NCBI GenBank assembly: GCA_005878515.1
Contig: VBLZ01000097.1
Coordinates: 14,239 to 78,238 of the forward strand
Direction: 5' to 3'
Length of the DNA: 64,000 bases
Source: Methanobacteriota archaeon
GTDB taxonomy: Archaea > Thermoplasmatota > Thermoplasmata > RBG-16-68-12
Shown here: piece by piece, positions 53,389-62,616 of the stretch
Layout of the letters: the number at the start of each line of letters is the position of its first letter
Position numbering within the stretch: the first letter of the stretch is position 1
The notes under the pieces: generated by a model
The model's database searches: none
Told to the model about the DNA's origin: nothing
What the model saw: only the letters and a program-made list of their open reading frames with translations
Position numbers and translations under genes: made by a program

Positions 53389-53637
53389 GTGATCGAGATG
53401 CCCGTCGTCCTGGCAGACATCGCGATCCCGTTTCAGGCGACCGCGTCGGGCTCGGCGGTCGCGTTCTGGCTGTTCCTCCTCGCGCTCTACGTCGCATTCC
53501 TCCTCATCGCGCTATGGGTGTACCAAGACGCCCGGATCCGTGGGATGAATGGTGTCTTTTGGTTCGCCCTCGTCTTTTTGGTGCCGGTGTTCGGGCTCGT
53601 CGCGTACGTGATCTACCGGCGAGACCGCCCTCTTTGA
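53389..53637 (+). CDS. small membrane protein with PLDc_N-like domain
   Basis: 82 residues with two membrane segments. WVYQDARIRGMNGVFWFALVFLVPVFGLVAYVIYRRDRP (read in parts) is the PLDc_N/short membrane motif common in archaea and actinobacteria. GTG 53389 or ATG 53398. Divergent from the zinc-ribbon gene. Confidence 0.7.
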   Translation: MIEMPVVLADIAIPFQATASGSAVAFWLFLLALYVAFLLIALWVYQDARIRGMNGVFWFALVFLVPVFGLVAYVIYRRDRPL

Positions 53638-53788
53638 ACGCCGGCCGTCCGTTTCTGCCGTCGATGAGGCAAGGGTCGGGTCGCGATTTCCACCCATCGC
53701 GGTTCGAATCTTGGCCTAACTTTTGTCAAGATTGCGCCGCGGGCAGAACGTTTAAACCATGTCACAACATGACGCCCCCGGGGTCATT

Positions 53789-55216
53789 ATGGAGGAGCAG
53801 CAGGCACCTTCCGGGGCGGCCCCGAAGGCAGCCCCGAAGAGCAGAGCGGTGTGGATTGCGGTTGCAGTTATCGTCGTGATCATCGTGGTCGTGTTGGCCG
53901 CGGTGCTGGGCGGAGTATTCAATCCCGCAACGCAGGCGAAACCCGCGCTTCGGATCGGGACGCTTCTTTCGATCACGGGTGCGCTGAGCCAGTACGGACC
54001 GGGCGATACGCAAGGCGCCTATCTCGCCGTCCACCAAATCAATGCCGCTGGCGGAGTGCTCGGCCAACCCATCCAGTTGTTCACCGAGGACGATCAGACC
54101 GATCAGACGGCGGCTGCCGCCGCCACAACGAAATTGATTACGCAAAACCATGTGAACGCGATTGTTGGCGCGCAGTTCTCCGGCGGCACGATCGCCTCGA
54201 TTGGAATCGCCCAGGCGGCGGGCGTCCCGATGGTCTCTCCGTCGGCGACGTCGCCTGCATTGTCGAACCTAACGTTGACCGGTGGCTACTTCTTCCGAAC
54301 CGCTCCTTCGGACGCCCTCCAAGGCGTCGTCGCGGCCAACTACCTCTATACCAACCTGTCGTACCGGTATGTCAACCTCGTCGGACGCGACGATTCCTAC
54401 GGTCGAGGTCTTGTGGGCGTGATCAACACCAAGTTCACCGCGCTCGGCGGTCACGTGAACACCACCGTGATCATCAACCCGAAGGCCACGACGTTCCAGA
54501 CCGACCTTCAGAACTTGTTCTCGACCAACCCGCAGGCCGTATACTTCGCCGGCTTCCCCGGCGAAGGTCTCATCTTGATGAGCCAATGGCAGGCGGGCCT
54601 GTCGACCAACTCCGGGTGGAACCGCCCGTGGGTATTCTCCGAGGGACTTGACAGCCAAGCGTTCATGGACCAGTTGCGTGCGTCTTCGGTCGGGGTCGAC
54701 GTCACGAAGATCAAAGGCACTGCGCCTGTATCGCCCTTCGGCGCGATTCACGACATCTTCGTGGCTCAGTACAAAGCAGCGACCACGACCACCGCGACCC
54801 CGGTTCTGTATACGGACTACACCTACGATGCGGTCTACCTGATCGCCCTTGCCGCGCAGAAGGCAGGTTCCGTTGACGGAACTGCGATCAAGGCAAATCT
54901 GCCGGTCGTTTCGAAGGGGTCCGGGACCGTGATTACGCCCGGAAACTGGACCCGGGCTTTGACCACGATCGCGAGTGGCGGTTCGGTCAACTGGGAGGGT
55001 GCGGCCGGCTCGGAGGACTTCGACGCGAACGGCGACGTTCGGGGACCGTACGAGGTCTGGGGCGTAAACAGCACGTTCCAGATCGTCCGGCTCGCCTTCA
55101 TCCCGGAGTCCAGCATCACCGCGCCATCGCTGACCATGTCGAGCCAGATGGTGACGCGGATCTCGAGCGGGTTCGTTGAGAAGGTTCAGGCTGCCGTCGT
55201 TTCGCGGCAGTACTGA
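53789..55216 (+). CDS. branched-chain amino acid-type ABC substrate-binding protein
   Basis: 475 residues. A short tail, one membrane anchor (VWIAVAVIVVIIVVVLAAVLG, about 21-41) and a periplasmic-binding-protein type I domain (LRIGTLLSITGALSQYGP; NAIVGAQFSGGTIASIG; GYFFRTAPSDALQG; DYTYDAVYLIALAAQKAG). It is anchored rather than lipid-modified. ATG 53789 is preferred over ATG 53759 because a GTTTAAAC TATA-like element at 53750-53757 would start transcription near 53780. Ends 25 bases from the convergent livF. Confidence 0.9.
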   Translation: MEEQQAPSGAAPKAAPKSRAVWIAVAVIVVIIVVVLAAVLGGVFNPATQAKPALRIGTLLSITGALSQYGPGDTQGAYLAVHQINAAGGVLGQPIQLFTEDDQTDQTAAAAATTKLITQNHVNAIVGAQFSGGTIASIGIAQAAGVPMVSPSATSPALSNLTLTGGYFFRTAPSDALQGVVAANYLYTNLSYRYVNLVGRDDSYGRGLVGVINTKFTALGGHVNTTVIINPKATTFQTDLQNLFSTNPQAVYFAGFPGEGLILMSQWQAGLSTNSGWNRPWVFSEGLDSQAFMDQLRASSVGVDVTKIKGTAPVSPFGAIHDIFVAQYKAATTTTATPVLYTDYTYDAVYLIALAAQKAGSVDGTAIKANLPVVSKGSGTVITPGNWTRALTTIASGGSVNWEGAAGSEDFDANGDVRGPYEVWGVNSTFQIVRLAFIPESSITAPSLTMSSQMVTRISSGFVEKVQAAVVSRQY

Positions 55217-55241
55217 ACCCCTTTTCCCATTTTCTGATTGG

Positions 55242-56021
55242 TCAGGCTTGGCCTCCGAGGTAGAGCCTGCCTACATCGGCGTTGTGGAGCAGCCACTCCC
55301 CCGTGCCCGCGAAGCGATTCCGGCCCGTCTCGAGGACGTAGCCGCGGTCCGCGATGGCGAGCGCCTTCTTCGCGTTCTGCTCGACCATCACGATTCCCGT
55401 GCCGCTCTCGTTGATTTCGACAATCTTCGAGAAGACCGTGTCAACGAGCTTCGGGGCGAGGCCGGCGGACGGCTCATCAATCAGCAGCACCTCGGGGTCG
55501 AGCATCATCGATTTTGCCAACGCAACCATCTGCTGTTCGCCGCCGCTGAGGCTTCCGGCATGTTCACGGAGTTTCGGCTGGAGATTCGGGAACATCTCGA
55601 CCGTTTCCATCGCCCGCTCGCGGATTTCCGCATCTTTCATCATGCGCGATTGTGTTCGCCGCTGGTCGGAACCCCGGTTCCAATGGAGCGGAAGCGGGGA
55701 AATCCTTCGGGTGATCGCGCCCATCTCCAGATTCTCGAGCACGGAGAGCGTCGGGAACGTGTTGTTCGTCTGCGGGACGTAGCCTAACCCCATGATGACG
55801 AGATCGCGGGGGTGGTACCCTGTGATGTCCGTGTCCCGGAAACGAACCCGGCCCTCGGTGGGACGAAGGAGGCCGAAGATCGTCTTGATGAGCGTCGACT
55901 TGCCCGCCCCGTTGGGCCCGATCAGGACGACCATTTCACCTTGATCCAAGGTCATCGAGACTCCGTGGAGGATCTCCATCTCCCCATAGCCCGACCGGAG
56001 GTTCTCCGCTTGGAGCAGCAA
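55242..56021 (-). CDS. livF: branched-chain amino acid ABC transporter ATP-binding protein LivF
   Basis: 259 residues. Walker A GPNGAGKST, signature LSGGEQQMVALAKSM, Walker B VLLIDEPSAGLAP and VMVEQNAKKAL are LivF-specific. A 22-residue insert with basic residues (around RRISPLPLHWNRGSDQRRTQ) is longer than usual. TTG start with a GGAGG site seven bases upstream; two bases after livG. Confidence 0.92.
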   Translation of the reverse strand: MLLQAENLRSGYGEMEILHGVSMTLDQGEMVVLIGPNGAGKSTLIKTIFGLLRPTEGRVRFRDTDITGYHPRDLVIMGLGYVPQTNNTFPTLSVLENLEMGAITRRISPLPLHWNRGSDQRRTQSRMMKDAEIRERAMETVEMFPNLQPKLREHAGSLSGGEQQMVALAKSMMLDPEVLLIDEPSAGLAPKLVDTVFSKIVEINESGTGIVMVEQNAKKALAIADRGYVLETGRNRFAGTGEWLLHNADVGRLYLGGQA

Positions 56022-56023
56022 GG

Positions 56024-56788
56024 TTATCCTCCGAGGTACGACTCGATGACGACCGGGTCCGTCTTCACCATCTCCGGGCGCCCCTCCGCGATGCGGCGGC
56101 CCTGATGCATGACGATGACCCAATCGCATCGGTTCATGACCACGTTCATGTCGTGCTCAATCAGGAAGAACGTCCTCCCGCCCTGCCGAAGTTTCTCGAT
56201 CAGGTCCATGAGGCTCCCGGTCAAGGCCGGATTCACTCCCGCGACCGGTTCGTCGAGGAGGACGAGCGCCGGGTCCGACATCAAGGCTCGCGAGAGTTCG
56301 AGAAGTTTCTTTTGGCCGCCGGATAGCGTTCTCGCGTGCTCGTTCGCGAGCCCGTCGAGCTGGGTCAACTTGAGTACCTCGCGAGCGCGGGCCCGCCACT
56401 GCTTCTCGTCGCGTTTCACTTGGCGCGGACGGAAGAAGAGGTTGAGCAACCGCTCGCCCGAGTTGCCTTTCGCAGCGAGGACGAGGTTCTCGAGGACCGT
56501 GAGGTTGCGGAGCTCGTGAGGAATCTGCCACGTCTTTGTGAGGCCCAGGTGAACGATCTCGTACGGCGGCAGGCCGTCGATCCTCGTGCCGTCAAACCAG
56601 ATCTCCCCGCCGTCGGGGCGGTAGAGACCTGCAATGATGTTGAACAGCGTGGATTTTCCGGCCCCATTCGGCCCGATGAGGCCGGTGATGGATTGGGGGA
56701 GGACCGTCAAACTGCAGCGGTCCACGGCATGTATTCCACCGAACGCCTTGTCTACGGCGTTCACCCGGAGAATCGATTCGGAGGCCAT
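56024..56788 (-). CDS. livG: branched-chain amino acid ABC transporter ATP-binding protein LivG
   Basis: 254 residues. Walker A GPNGAGKST, Q-loop TKTWQIPHELRNLTV, signature LSGGQKKLLELSRAL, Walker B LVLLDEPVAGVNP and switch IEHDMNVVM are the LivG pattern. Nine bases after livM, same operon. Confidence 0.93.
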   Translation of the reverse strand: MASESILRVNAVDKAFGGIHAVDRCSLTVLPQSITGLIGPNGAGKSTLFNIIAGLYRPDGGEIWFDGTRIDGLPPYEIVHLGLTKTWQIPHELRNLTVLENLVLAAKGNSGERLLNLFFRPRQVKRDEKQWRARAREVLKLTQLDGLANEHARTLSGGQKKLLELSRALMSDPALVLLDEPVAGVNPALTGSLMDLIEKLRQGGRTFFLIEHDMNVVMNRCDWVIVMHQGRRIAEGRPEMVKTDPVVIESYLGG

Positions 56789-56797
56789 CCTTGAGAC

Positions 56798-58141
56798 TCA
56801 CCTCAACACTCGTTTGTGCTCCCGCAGGATGCCCTCGGGACGATAGATGATGAGTATGATCAGCAGGACGCCGATGAACATCAGCCGAGTGTAGAAGATG
56901 GTGTCGCCGATTGCCCCCGGTTTGTACTGCTCAAGGAACACAAAAACCCAGCCGAGCCCATACAGCGCGAACGCACCGATTGTGCCGTTTCGTACCCACC
57001 CACGTTCCTGGATTTTCCGAAGGACCCGTCCCCAACCCCTCGTCGGCATGTATCGGCTGAAAAGAACGAACACTCCGGCGGCGATCACAGCGATGAGGCC
57101 GACGACGATCAACAACAATCGGATGGTCGGAAGGCCTGCCGCGAGCGCGATTGGCACATAGTCCTTCAGTTGAACGGACAGCCATTCCAACCCGTAGATC
57201 AGAAATGCTCCAACGATCACCCCTCGGTTGTTGCCGGAGCCTCCGACGATGACCATCACCCAAACGGAGAACGTAACCGCCGGGGCGAAGCTGGATGAAG
57301 GTGAGACGTACCCAAGCGTGACGGCGAAGAGGGCTCCGGCGAGGCCCATCAGCGCTCCGCCCAGCGCGAATGCTTGGAGTTTGTAGTTGAACGTATTTTT
57401 CCCGAGGGCCATGGTGGCCTCCTCATCTTCTCGGACCGCGCGTAGAACTCTCCCCCAAGGCGATTCGGCCATGAATTGAAGGAGGAGGAGAAACAACAGG
57501 AGAATTGCGGACCCGATCCCGACGATCGTGATCGCGTTGAGGAAGGGCGCATTCGCGCTCACGAACGTGATTGGCTTCGGGATTCCGGTGATCCCAATGG
57601 CGCCACCTGTCACGGATTGCAGGTTGTTGGCGAGGATTTGTAGAATCGAGGCGAATGCCAGTGTGGCAATCGCGAGGTAGTCTGCACGGAGCCGCAGCGC
57701 TGGGAGGGCGATGATCACGGCCGCACCGCCTGCCGCGAGCATCGCGAGGATTGCCCCCACCGCCAATGGGAGGGAGTAGCCTCCGAGATGCCCCGGGTAG
57801 ACGGGAATGCCCCCGATGACGATGGGCGGCGATGGCGCGGTGATCGCGATTGCCATCGTGTATGCGCCAATGAGGTAGAAGCCGGCGATTCCCGCATTGA
57901 ACAATCCGGTGTAACCCCATTGGAGGTTGAAGCCAAGGGCAAGGACGGCGAAGATGATGGCGATACTGGCGTAGAACCCGACGTTCGTCAAGATTCCCTG
58001 AGGTGATGCTCCAGCCAGTACGCCTGCCAGCACGCCGGCGAGGACGATGACCGCGATGGCAACGAAAGCAATGACCTCGCTCCAGGGCAGCTTGCGTCCC
58101 GCCGCTTGATTCGGGATCCCGCCGGAACTTGTGGATGCCAA
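56798..58141 (-). CDS. livM: branched-chain amino acid ABC permease LivM, enlarged
   Basis: 447 residues; LivM is usually 300-350. The core has GYTGLFNAGIAGFYLIGAYT, LRADYLAIATLAFA and the coupling loop ESPWGRVLRAVREDEEATMALG. Before the terminal YRPEGILREHK the protein carries about 90 extra residues with two further hydrophobic segments. Three bases after livH. Confidence 0.9.
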   Translation of the reverse strand: MASTSSGGIPNQAAGRKLPWSEVIAFVAIAVIVLAGVLAGVLAGASPQGILTNVGFYASIAIIFAVLALGFNLQWGYTGLFNAGIAGFYLIGAYTMAIAITAPSPPIVIGGIPVYPGHLGGYSLPLAVGAILAMLAAGGAAVIIALPALRLRADYLAIATLAFASILQILANNLQSVTGGAIGITGIPKPITFVSANAPFLNAITIVGIGSAILLLFLLLLQFMAESPWGRVLRAVREDEEATMALGKNTFNYKLQAFALGGALMGLAGALFAVTLGYVSPSSSFAPAVTFSVWVMVIVGGSGNNRGVIVGAFLIYGLEWLSVQLKDYVPIALAAGLPTIRLLLIVVGLIAVIAAGVFVLFSRYMPTRGWGRVLRKIQERGWVRNGTIGAFALYGLGWVFVFLEQYKPGAIGDTIFYTRLMFIGVLLIILIIYRPEGILREHKRVLR

Positions 58142-58144
58142 GGC

Positions 58145-59323
58145 TCACCTGCCCCCGTTCGCTTCGCCGACCGAGGCGTCAATTGCACCTCGCTCGCCGC
58201 CCAGCGCCCGGGTGACTCGCTCGATGAAATACGAACGCCGGGCAAACGCCGGTCTCCGCCCGGCAATGCCCCACGGCCGGAAGATTAGCACGATGATGAG
58301 GATGATGAACGGAATTGCCACCTTGTATGCGCTCCCGAACTGCAAACCGATGACATCGGGACGCTCGAGCCAGACGAGAAACGGCACCGACATTTCCTGG
58401 GAGAGTCCGACCAGGAGTCCACCCAGCATCGCTCCATAGGGTGACCCGATTCCTCCGACGATGACGGCCGCGAAGATGAGCAAGATGACGTCGAAGCCCA
58501 TCGTCGGGGTGATGGCCGTGCCGAGACCGAGCAGGACGCCGGCGGTGGAAGCGAAGGAGCAGCTCACGACCCAGGCGGCGTAGGTCACGCGCTTCGTGTC
58601 GATGCCGGTCGCCTTCGCGAGCTCAAGGTTGTCTGCCGTCGCGCGCATCGCTTTGCCCAGGTTCGTGTACTTGAGGAGAATGTGGGCGGAGAGAACGAAC
58701 GTCACTCCGATCACAAGCGTGAGGATTCCGCGGACCGGATGGATCCCCAAGCCAGGAACGATGACGATATCCTGACTGGCCGGCACGGGGTATAGCCACT
58801 CGGCCGTCCCGGCGATCGACCGGATTCCGTTCTGGATGATGAGCCCCACGCCCACGGAGGCGACGATCGGAGGGACCGGGCCGCGGCCTTCGAGGCGGGA
58901 AAAGATGACCACCTCGAGGAGGATGCCGACGACCGCGAGGACGAAAAACGAGACGATGGCTCCCCAGACGAGCGAGAGACCGTTGACGCTCAGCAGGAGG
59001 GATATGTACGCCCCGAGGGTCATCAGGTCTCCGTACGCGAAGTTCGCGAAGCCTCGGATGCCGTAGAGGACCGTGAGACCGATCGCAGCGACAATCACGA
59101 TGCTGCTGACGACCAATCCGCCCATGGCGTATTGGAGGACGATGATGCCGAAGACGAACGAAAGTCCCCCAATGACCGCGACCAGGATGAGCGCGAAGAT
59201 CGACGCTTGGACGAGTTGTCGACGCAACCGAGCCGTCGGGCGCAGGGCCGCCCATCGCGACCGCGCGCGGTCCGGTGAGGATGTCTGCGACCCGGAGTCT
59301 TGGGCCATGGTTCGGTCTGACAT
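58145..59323 (-). CDS. livH: branched-chain amino acid ABC permease LivH
   Basis: 392 residues including a 45-residue polar N-terminal extension. FANFAYGDLMTLGAYISLLLS and the coupling helix TNLGKAMRATADNLELAKATGID are LivH signatures. First gene of the livHMGF operon. Its ATG lies about 25 bases after a TATA-like element at 59344-59354, so translation is probably leaderless. Confidence 0.92.
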   Translation of the reverse strand: MSDRTMAQDSGSQTSSPDRARSRWAALRPTARLRRQLVQASIFALILVAVIGGLSFVFGIIVLQYAMGGLVVSSIVIVAAIGLTVLYGIRGFANFAYGDLMTLGAYISLLLSVNGLSLVWGAIVSFFVLAVVGILLEVVIFSRLEGRGPVPPIVASVGVGLIIQNGIRSIAGTAEWLYPVPASQDIVIVPGLGIHPVRGILTLVIGVTFVLSAHILLKYTNLGKAMRATADNLELAKATGIDTKRVTYAAWVVSCSFASTAGVLLGLGTAITPTMGFDVILLIFAAVIVGGIGSPYGAMLGGLLVGLSQEMSVPFLVWLERPDVIGLQFGSAYKVAIPFIILIIVLIFRPWGIAGRRPAFARRSYFIERVTRALGGERGAIDASVGEANGGR

Positions 59324-59344
59324 GCGAGGAAGGTCGGGAACCCC

Positions 59345-59354
59345 ATTAACTTTT
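59345..59354. promoter_or_regulatory. divergent promoter between livH and trmI
   Basis: ATTAACTTTT: as AAAAGTTAAT on the minus strand it lies 25 bases before livH; on the plus strand it lies about 30 bases before the trmI start. Confidence 0.4.
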
Positions 59355-59379
59355 GCAGCAAGGGAGGAAAGTCTTACAA

Positions 59380-60159
59380 TTGGCCCTGCCTTGTCCCGTC
59401 GTGGATCGCGATCGGGTCGTGCTTTTGGAGGCCTCCGGCGAGAAGCACCTCGTCGTGCTCGATCGGGAGGTCGTGAACGTTCCCGGGGTGGGCGTGGTGC
59501 GGGCAGATTCCGTTCGCGCGGCCCTGGGACGGCGTTGGTCCGTCGGCGGGCGTTCGTTCCTTGTGCTCAAGCCTTCGATGCGGGATACGGTGGGTGCCTT
59601 GCGACGTCAAGCGCAAATTGTTGGCCCGAAAGACGCAGCCTCGCTTGTGTGGAACTGTGACTTGAAGGCGGGCGACTACGTTGTTGAGGTCGGGGCTGGG
59701 TCCGGTGCCTTGACCCTTGTCCTGGCCCAGGCGGTCGGGCCGGACGGCCACGTCGTGACCTATGACGTGCGGCCCGATTTTCTGGACGTCGCCCGCGCGA
59801 ACGTCTCTGACGCAGGACTCGCGCGACGGGTCGAGTTCAAACTCGGCGACGTCCGAAGCGGCATTGCGGAAACGAATGCGGACGCGTTTGTCGTCGACAT
59901 CCCGGATCCGTGGGAAGCCGTCGGGACGGCGGCAAAGGCCCTTGCGCCCTGTGGACACTTCGCTTCCTACTCGCCCAACGTCGAGCAAGTGAATCGCACG
60001 GTCGCAGCCCTCCGCGCTGGGACGTTCGTCGAACTCCGGACGGTCGAGATCATCGAGCGAGAGATCGAGGCTTCCGAGTCCGGGACCCACCCGTCCTTCG
60101 CCCCCCTGGGCCACACAGGGTACCTGACCTTCGCGCGCGCCGTCCTTGAAACCCTTTAG
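59380..60159 (+). CDS. trmI: tRNA (adenine-N1) methyltransferase TrmI
   Basis: 259 residues from TTG 59380. Methylates A57/A58 in the T loop of tRNA with SAM. A small beta N-terminal domain (VVLLEASGEKHLVVL) precedes the Rossmann methyltransferase: GPKDAASLVWNCDLKAGDYVVEVGAGSGALTLVLA (in parts; EVGAGSG binds SAM) and VDIPDPWE is the catalytic DxPxPW motif. GTG 59401 is an alternative start. Confidence 0.92.
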   Translation: MALPCPVVDRDRVVLLEASGEKHLVVLDREVVNVPGVGVVRADSVRAALGRRWSVGGRSFLVLKPSMRDTVGALRRQAQIVGPKDAASLVWNCDLKAGDYVVEVGAGSGALTLVLAQAVGPDGHVVTYDVRPDFLDVARANVSDAGLARRVEFKLGDVRSGIAETNADAFVVDIPDPWEAVGTAAKALAPCGHFASYSPNVEQVNRTVAALRAGTFVELRTVEIIEREIEASESGTHPSFAPLGHTGYLTFARAVLETL

Positions 60160-60189
60160 CGGTGGACGCACCCGCGAAAGAATCGTCGC

Positions 60190-61566
60190 CTATCCCAGCG
60201 CCATCGCTTCGAAGCGGATCGGCTGGACGACTCTGCGGGCAAGTTGGGTGAAGCGGTCCGCGTGTTGCGTGTGGACCGGCATGACGACCTTCGCGTCAAT
60301 CGCCCGGATCATGTCCCCGACCTCGCGTTCGCTGAGATGTCCAGAGGCATGCAGCTGGTGTCGTTGCAGGCCGAACCGATCGAGCCAGTGTTGCAACACG
60401 GCGTCGTTGACGTCGTCCTCCTCGAACGGCTCGCTCTTGGAGTGGATGAACGGCGAACCGGGCGGCGGCCGCAGGTCCACGAGCTCGGGCAGATGCCAGA
60501 AATCAAGCTGCACAAGGTACTCGGACGGCCGCGCCGCGATTCGTTCCGCGGTCACGACGCGGTCCTTGAGTTTCGTCTGGAGGTCCTTTTCCCAAGGATC
60601 CGTCTTCCGCAGGAGTCGGTCGAACAACACCAGGTCGGCCTCTCGCGTCACGTCGGGGACCGCGATATGCGTGTCCTTCTGGAGGGTCAGCAGCAAGTGG
60701 GCGGTCTTCGCGTTCACGACAAATTTGCGGCCGACGGCCTGAGCCACTTCGAAGAACGTGCGAATCCGGTCCACGTCGCGTCCCGGGAACGTGACAATCG
60801 CTAGCTTTTCTTTGAGGGGCGTGAGGAGCCGAATTGCATCCGCTTTCACGTCGGCTTCCGTCAGGGTCCCCCGCGGATCGTCGGGCGTGACGCGCGTGCC
60901 TTCCGTGATCAGGACGACCGGTTTCGCCGCCGCAGCGGCGCGGATGAAGTCGTCCGTCAGCGCCTTCTTGGGCCCGTGGTGACGGAGGTCCCCGGTGTAC
61001 GCGATCGTGCCCTCGCTCGTGTGCACTAGGTACCCGTACGCCGCCGGGGCGCTGTGGTCGACATGGATCGGCTCGACCTCGAGGCCGTCCACGGTCTTCG
61101 TTTGCCCGGAGCGGAACGTCTGGTACGCGTGGTTGCCCAGTTTCAGAAACGGCGCTCGTGCGGTCGTATCGAGCGACTCGAGGATCGTCCGGGCGCCCTC
61201 CCCGAGGTGGACCGGGATGTTCGGGTCGACGAACCGCAGTTGCTGGGTGTGGTCGTAATGGACGTGGGTAATGAAAATGGACGAAAAGGCGGGCGGTTCC
61301 CAGGCCATGTCGGTCGGGTCGAGCGCTTCGGACGAGTAGAGTCCCGGAATCCGGCGCATGAGATCCAGCGCGAAGTAATCCCGAAGGCCGAACCGATCTC
61401 GCGGTTGGAGGAACTCGACGAAGTACTCCTCGCCGAGGTCGAACGGCGCGCCCATGTCGAGCCAGATGCGCGCGTCGCGGTCCTCGACGAGGATCTTGTT
61501 CCCGCCGATCTCGCCGACGCCGCCGTAGAAGGTGAGGTTCGCCACGCCAGGCCTCGGGTCCGCCAT
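60190..61566 (-). CDS. RNase J-like metallo-beta-lactamase nuclease
   Basis: 458 residues. Metallo-beta-lactamase fold with HVHYDH at 101-106; GGVGEIGGNKILVED and AYTGDLRHHGP are the other metal-site segments. The middle holds a beta-CASP-like domain (VLITEGTRV, IVTFPGRDVDRI) and the C-terminus PVHTQHAD with the final ligand histidine. This layout fits the RNase J/CPSF group that degrades RNA. ATG overlaps the PRC gene stop by one base. Confidence 0.82.
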   Translation of the reverse strand: MADPRPGVANLTFYGGVGEIGGNKILVEDRDARIWLDMGAPFDLGEEYFVEFLQPRDRFGLRDYFALDLMRRIPGLYSSEALDPTDMAWEPPAFSSIFITHVHYDHTQQLRFVDPNIPVHLGEGARTILESLDTTARAPFLKLGNHAYQTFRSGQTKTVDGLEVEPIHVDHSAPAAYGYLVHTSEGTIAYTGDLRHHGPKKALTDDFIRAAAAAKPVVLITEGTRVTPDDPRGTLTEADVKADAIRLLTPLKEKLAIVTFPGRDVDRIRTFFEVAQAVGRKFVVNAKTAHLLLTLQKDTHIAVPDVTREADLVLFDRLLRKTDPWEKDLQTKLKDRVVTAERIAARPSEYLVQLDFWHLPELVDLRPPPGSPFIHSKSEPFEEDDVNDAVLQHWLDRFGLQRHQLHASGHLSEREVGDMIRAIDAKVVMPVHTQHADRFTQLARRVVQPIRFEAMALG

Positions 61567-61808
61567 CAATCCGCGAGCTGCACAACGATCACATCCCGCA
61601 CGGCCTTCATCGACCGGAAGCTCAGGGTGAGGCGGCCCTCGGGGTCCGTCTTGAAGAGGCGGGTCTCCACGGTCTCCGCCGGCGTCACGAGGAGCGACGG
61701 GATCCGGCCCGTCTTCGTCTCGACGAGGAAGTCCGCCAGGATGCCGAGGATCTGCCCATCTTCGGTCATGACGGTCTTCCCCCGGAGCTCCGTCGCAAAA
61801 ACTTTCAT
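61566..61808 (-). CDS. PRC-barrel domain protein
   Basis: 80 residues, a single PRC barrel: GKTVMTEDGQILGILADFLVE with the GxxVG-type turn, and a late strand VRDVIVV. PRC-barrel proteins occur in archaea alone or with RNA-processing and photosynthetic proteins. A CCTTATTTTTCC TATA-like tract lies about 30 bases upstream. TGATG junction with the nuclease gene suggests joint function. Confidence 0.85.
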   Translation of the reverse strand: MKVFATELRGKTVMTEDGQILGILADFLVETKTGRIPSLLVTPAETVETRLFKTDPEGRLTLSFRSMKAVRDVIVVQLAD

Positions 61809-61979
61809 TCCCGCCGCGGCGCGTATCCTCAGGTCCTTATTTTTCCTTTCTGGCCTCCGGAGCGATGACGTCGATGCGAAACCGTCTGATGTTAGGCCAA
61901 ACGAATTCGTGAGACGGGGGACGGCACTTTCTTATAGAGCCGGCAGCGTTTCATTGGCCCCTCAACGGAGGTTCCTGAC

Positions 61980-62606
61980 ATGGACAATATCGTCGTCGAA
62001 CGCAGCGCTTTCGTCGGCCTCGTCACTTCCGCCGTCGAGGCGTACAACCGAGAGACGAACGGCTTCCTCGTCGGGAACCGCGGGACCCGGATCATGCGCC
62101 AGCGTCCCCGCGAGGTGACGGTCCTGCGCGCGGCGTATCCGCTTCAGACGGAGGACCGCAAGCCGAACTGGGTCAGCCACGGGAACGAGAAGGCGGCCAA
62201 ACGAGCCCGGGGGGCAATCGAGAACCTCGACGTCGGGTACGCGGTGCTCGGCGGCTTCCATTCCCATACCGGCGAAGACGGCGCGGCGAGCCTCTCTCGG
62301 ACGGACCTCGACTACGTCGCGGACGAGCTGCGGCGCATCTCGCGCGGCCGACCCGCCGAACGCGTCCAGTGGCTCGAGGTCGTCCTGGCGCTGAAGCGGC
62401 GGGAGTGGTCCCGGAACCATGAACTCGGCTGGACGACCCGGGCATACCGCAGGAAGCTCGGTTGTACGGTCGCTTTGGACCCGACCCACGGCTACGACAT
62501 GACGATCGGAGGATTCTGGGTCGAAGGCGAGCCGGACGGCGAACCGGGCCGCTGGGACGTCATCGGCACGAGCGAGGCCCGGTTGCTCCTACCCTGGAAC
62601 CAGTGA
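61980..62606 (+). CDS. JAB/MPN (JAMM) metalloprotease-like protein
   Basis: 208 residues. E25 (ETNGFLVG), H94 and H96 (GFHSHTG), S106 and D109 (LSRTD) form a JAMM site, with nine residues between the second His and Ser rather than the usual seven. JAMM proteins cleave isopeptide bonds, in archaea those of ubiquitin-like SAMPs, or other amide substrates. GGAGG ribosome site before the ATG; TATA-like CTTATAG at 61931-61937. Confidence 0.78.
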   Translation: MDNIVVERSAFVGLVTSAVEAYNRETNGFLVGNRGTRIMRQRPREVTVLRAAYPLQTEDRKPNWVSHGNEKAAKRARGAIENLDVGYAVLGGFHSHTGEDGAASLSRTDLDYVADELRRISRGRPAERVQWLEVVLALKRREWSRNHELGWTTRAYRRKLGCTVALDPTHGYDMTIGGFWVEGEPDGEPGRWDVIGTSEARLLLPWNQ

Positions 62607-62616
62607 CTTCGGCCGA

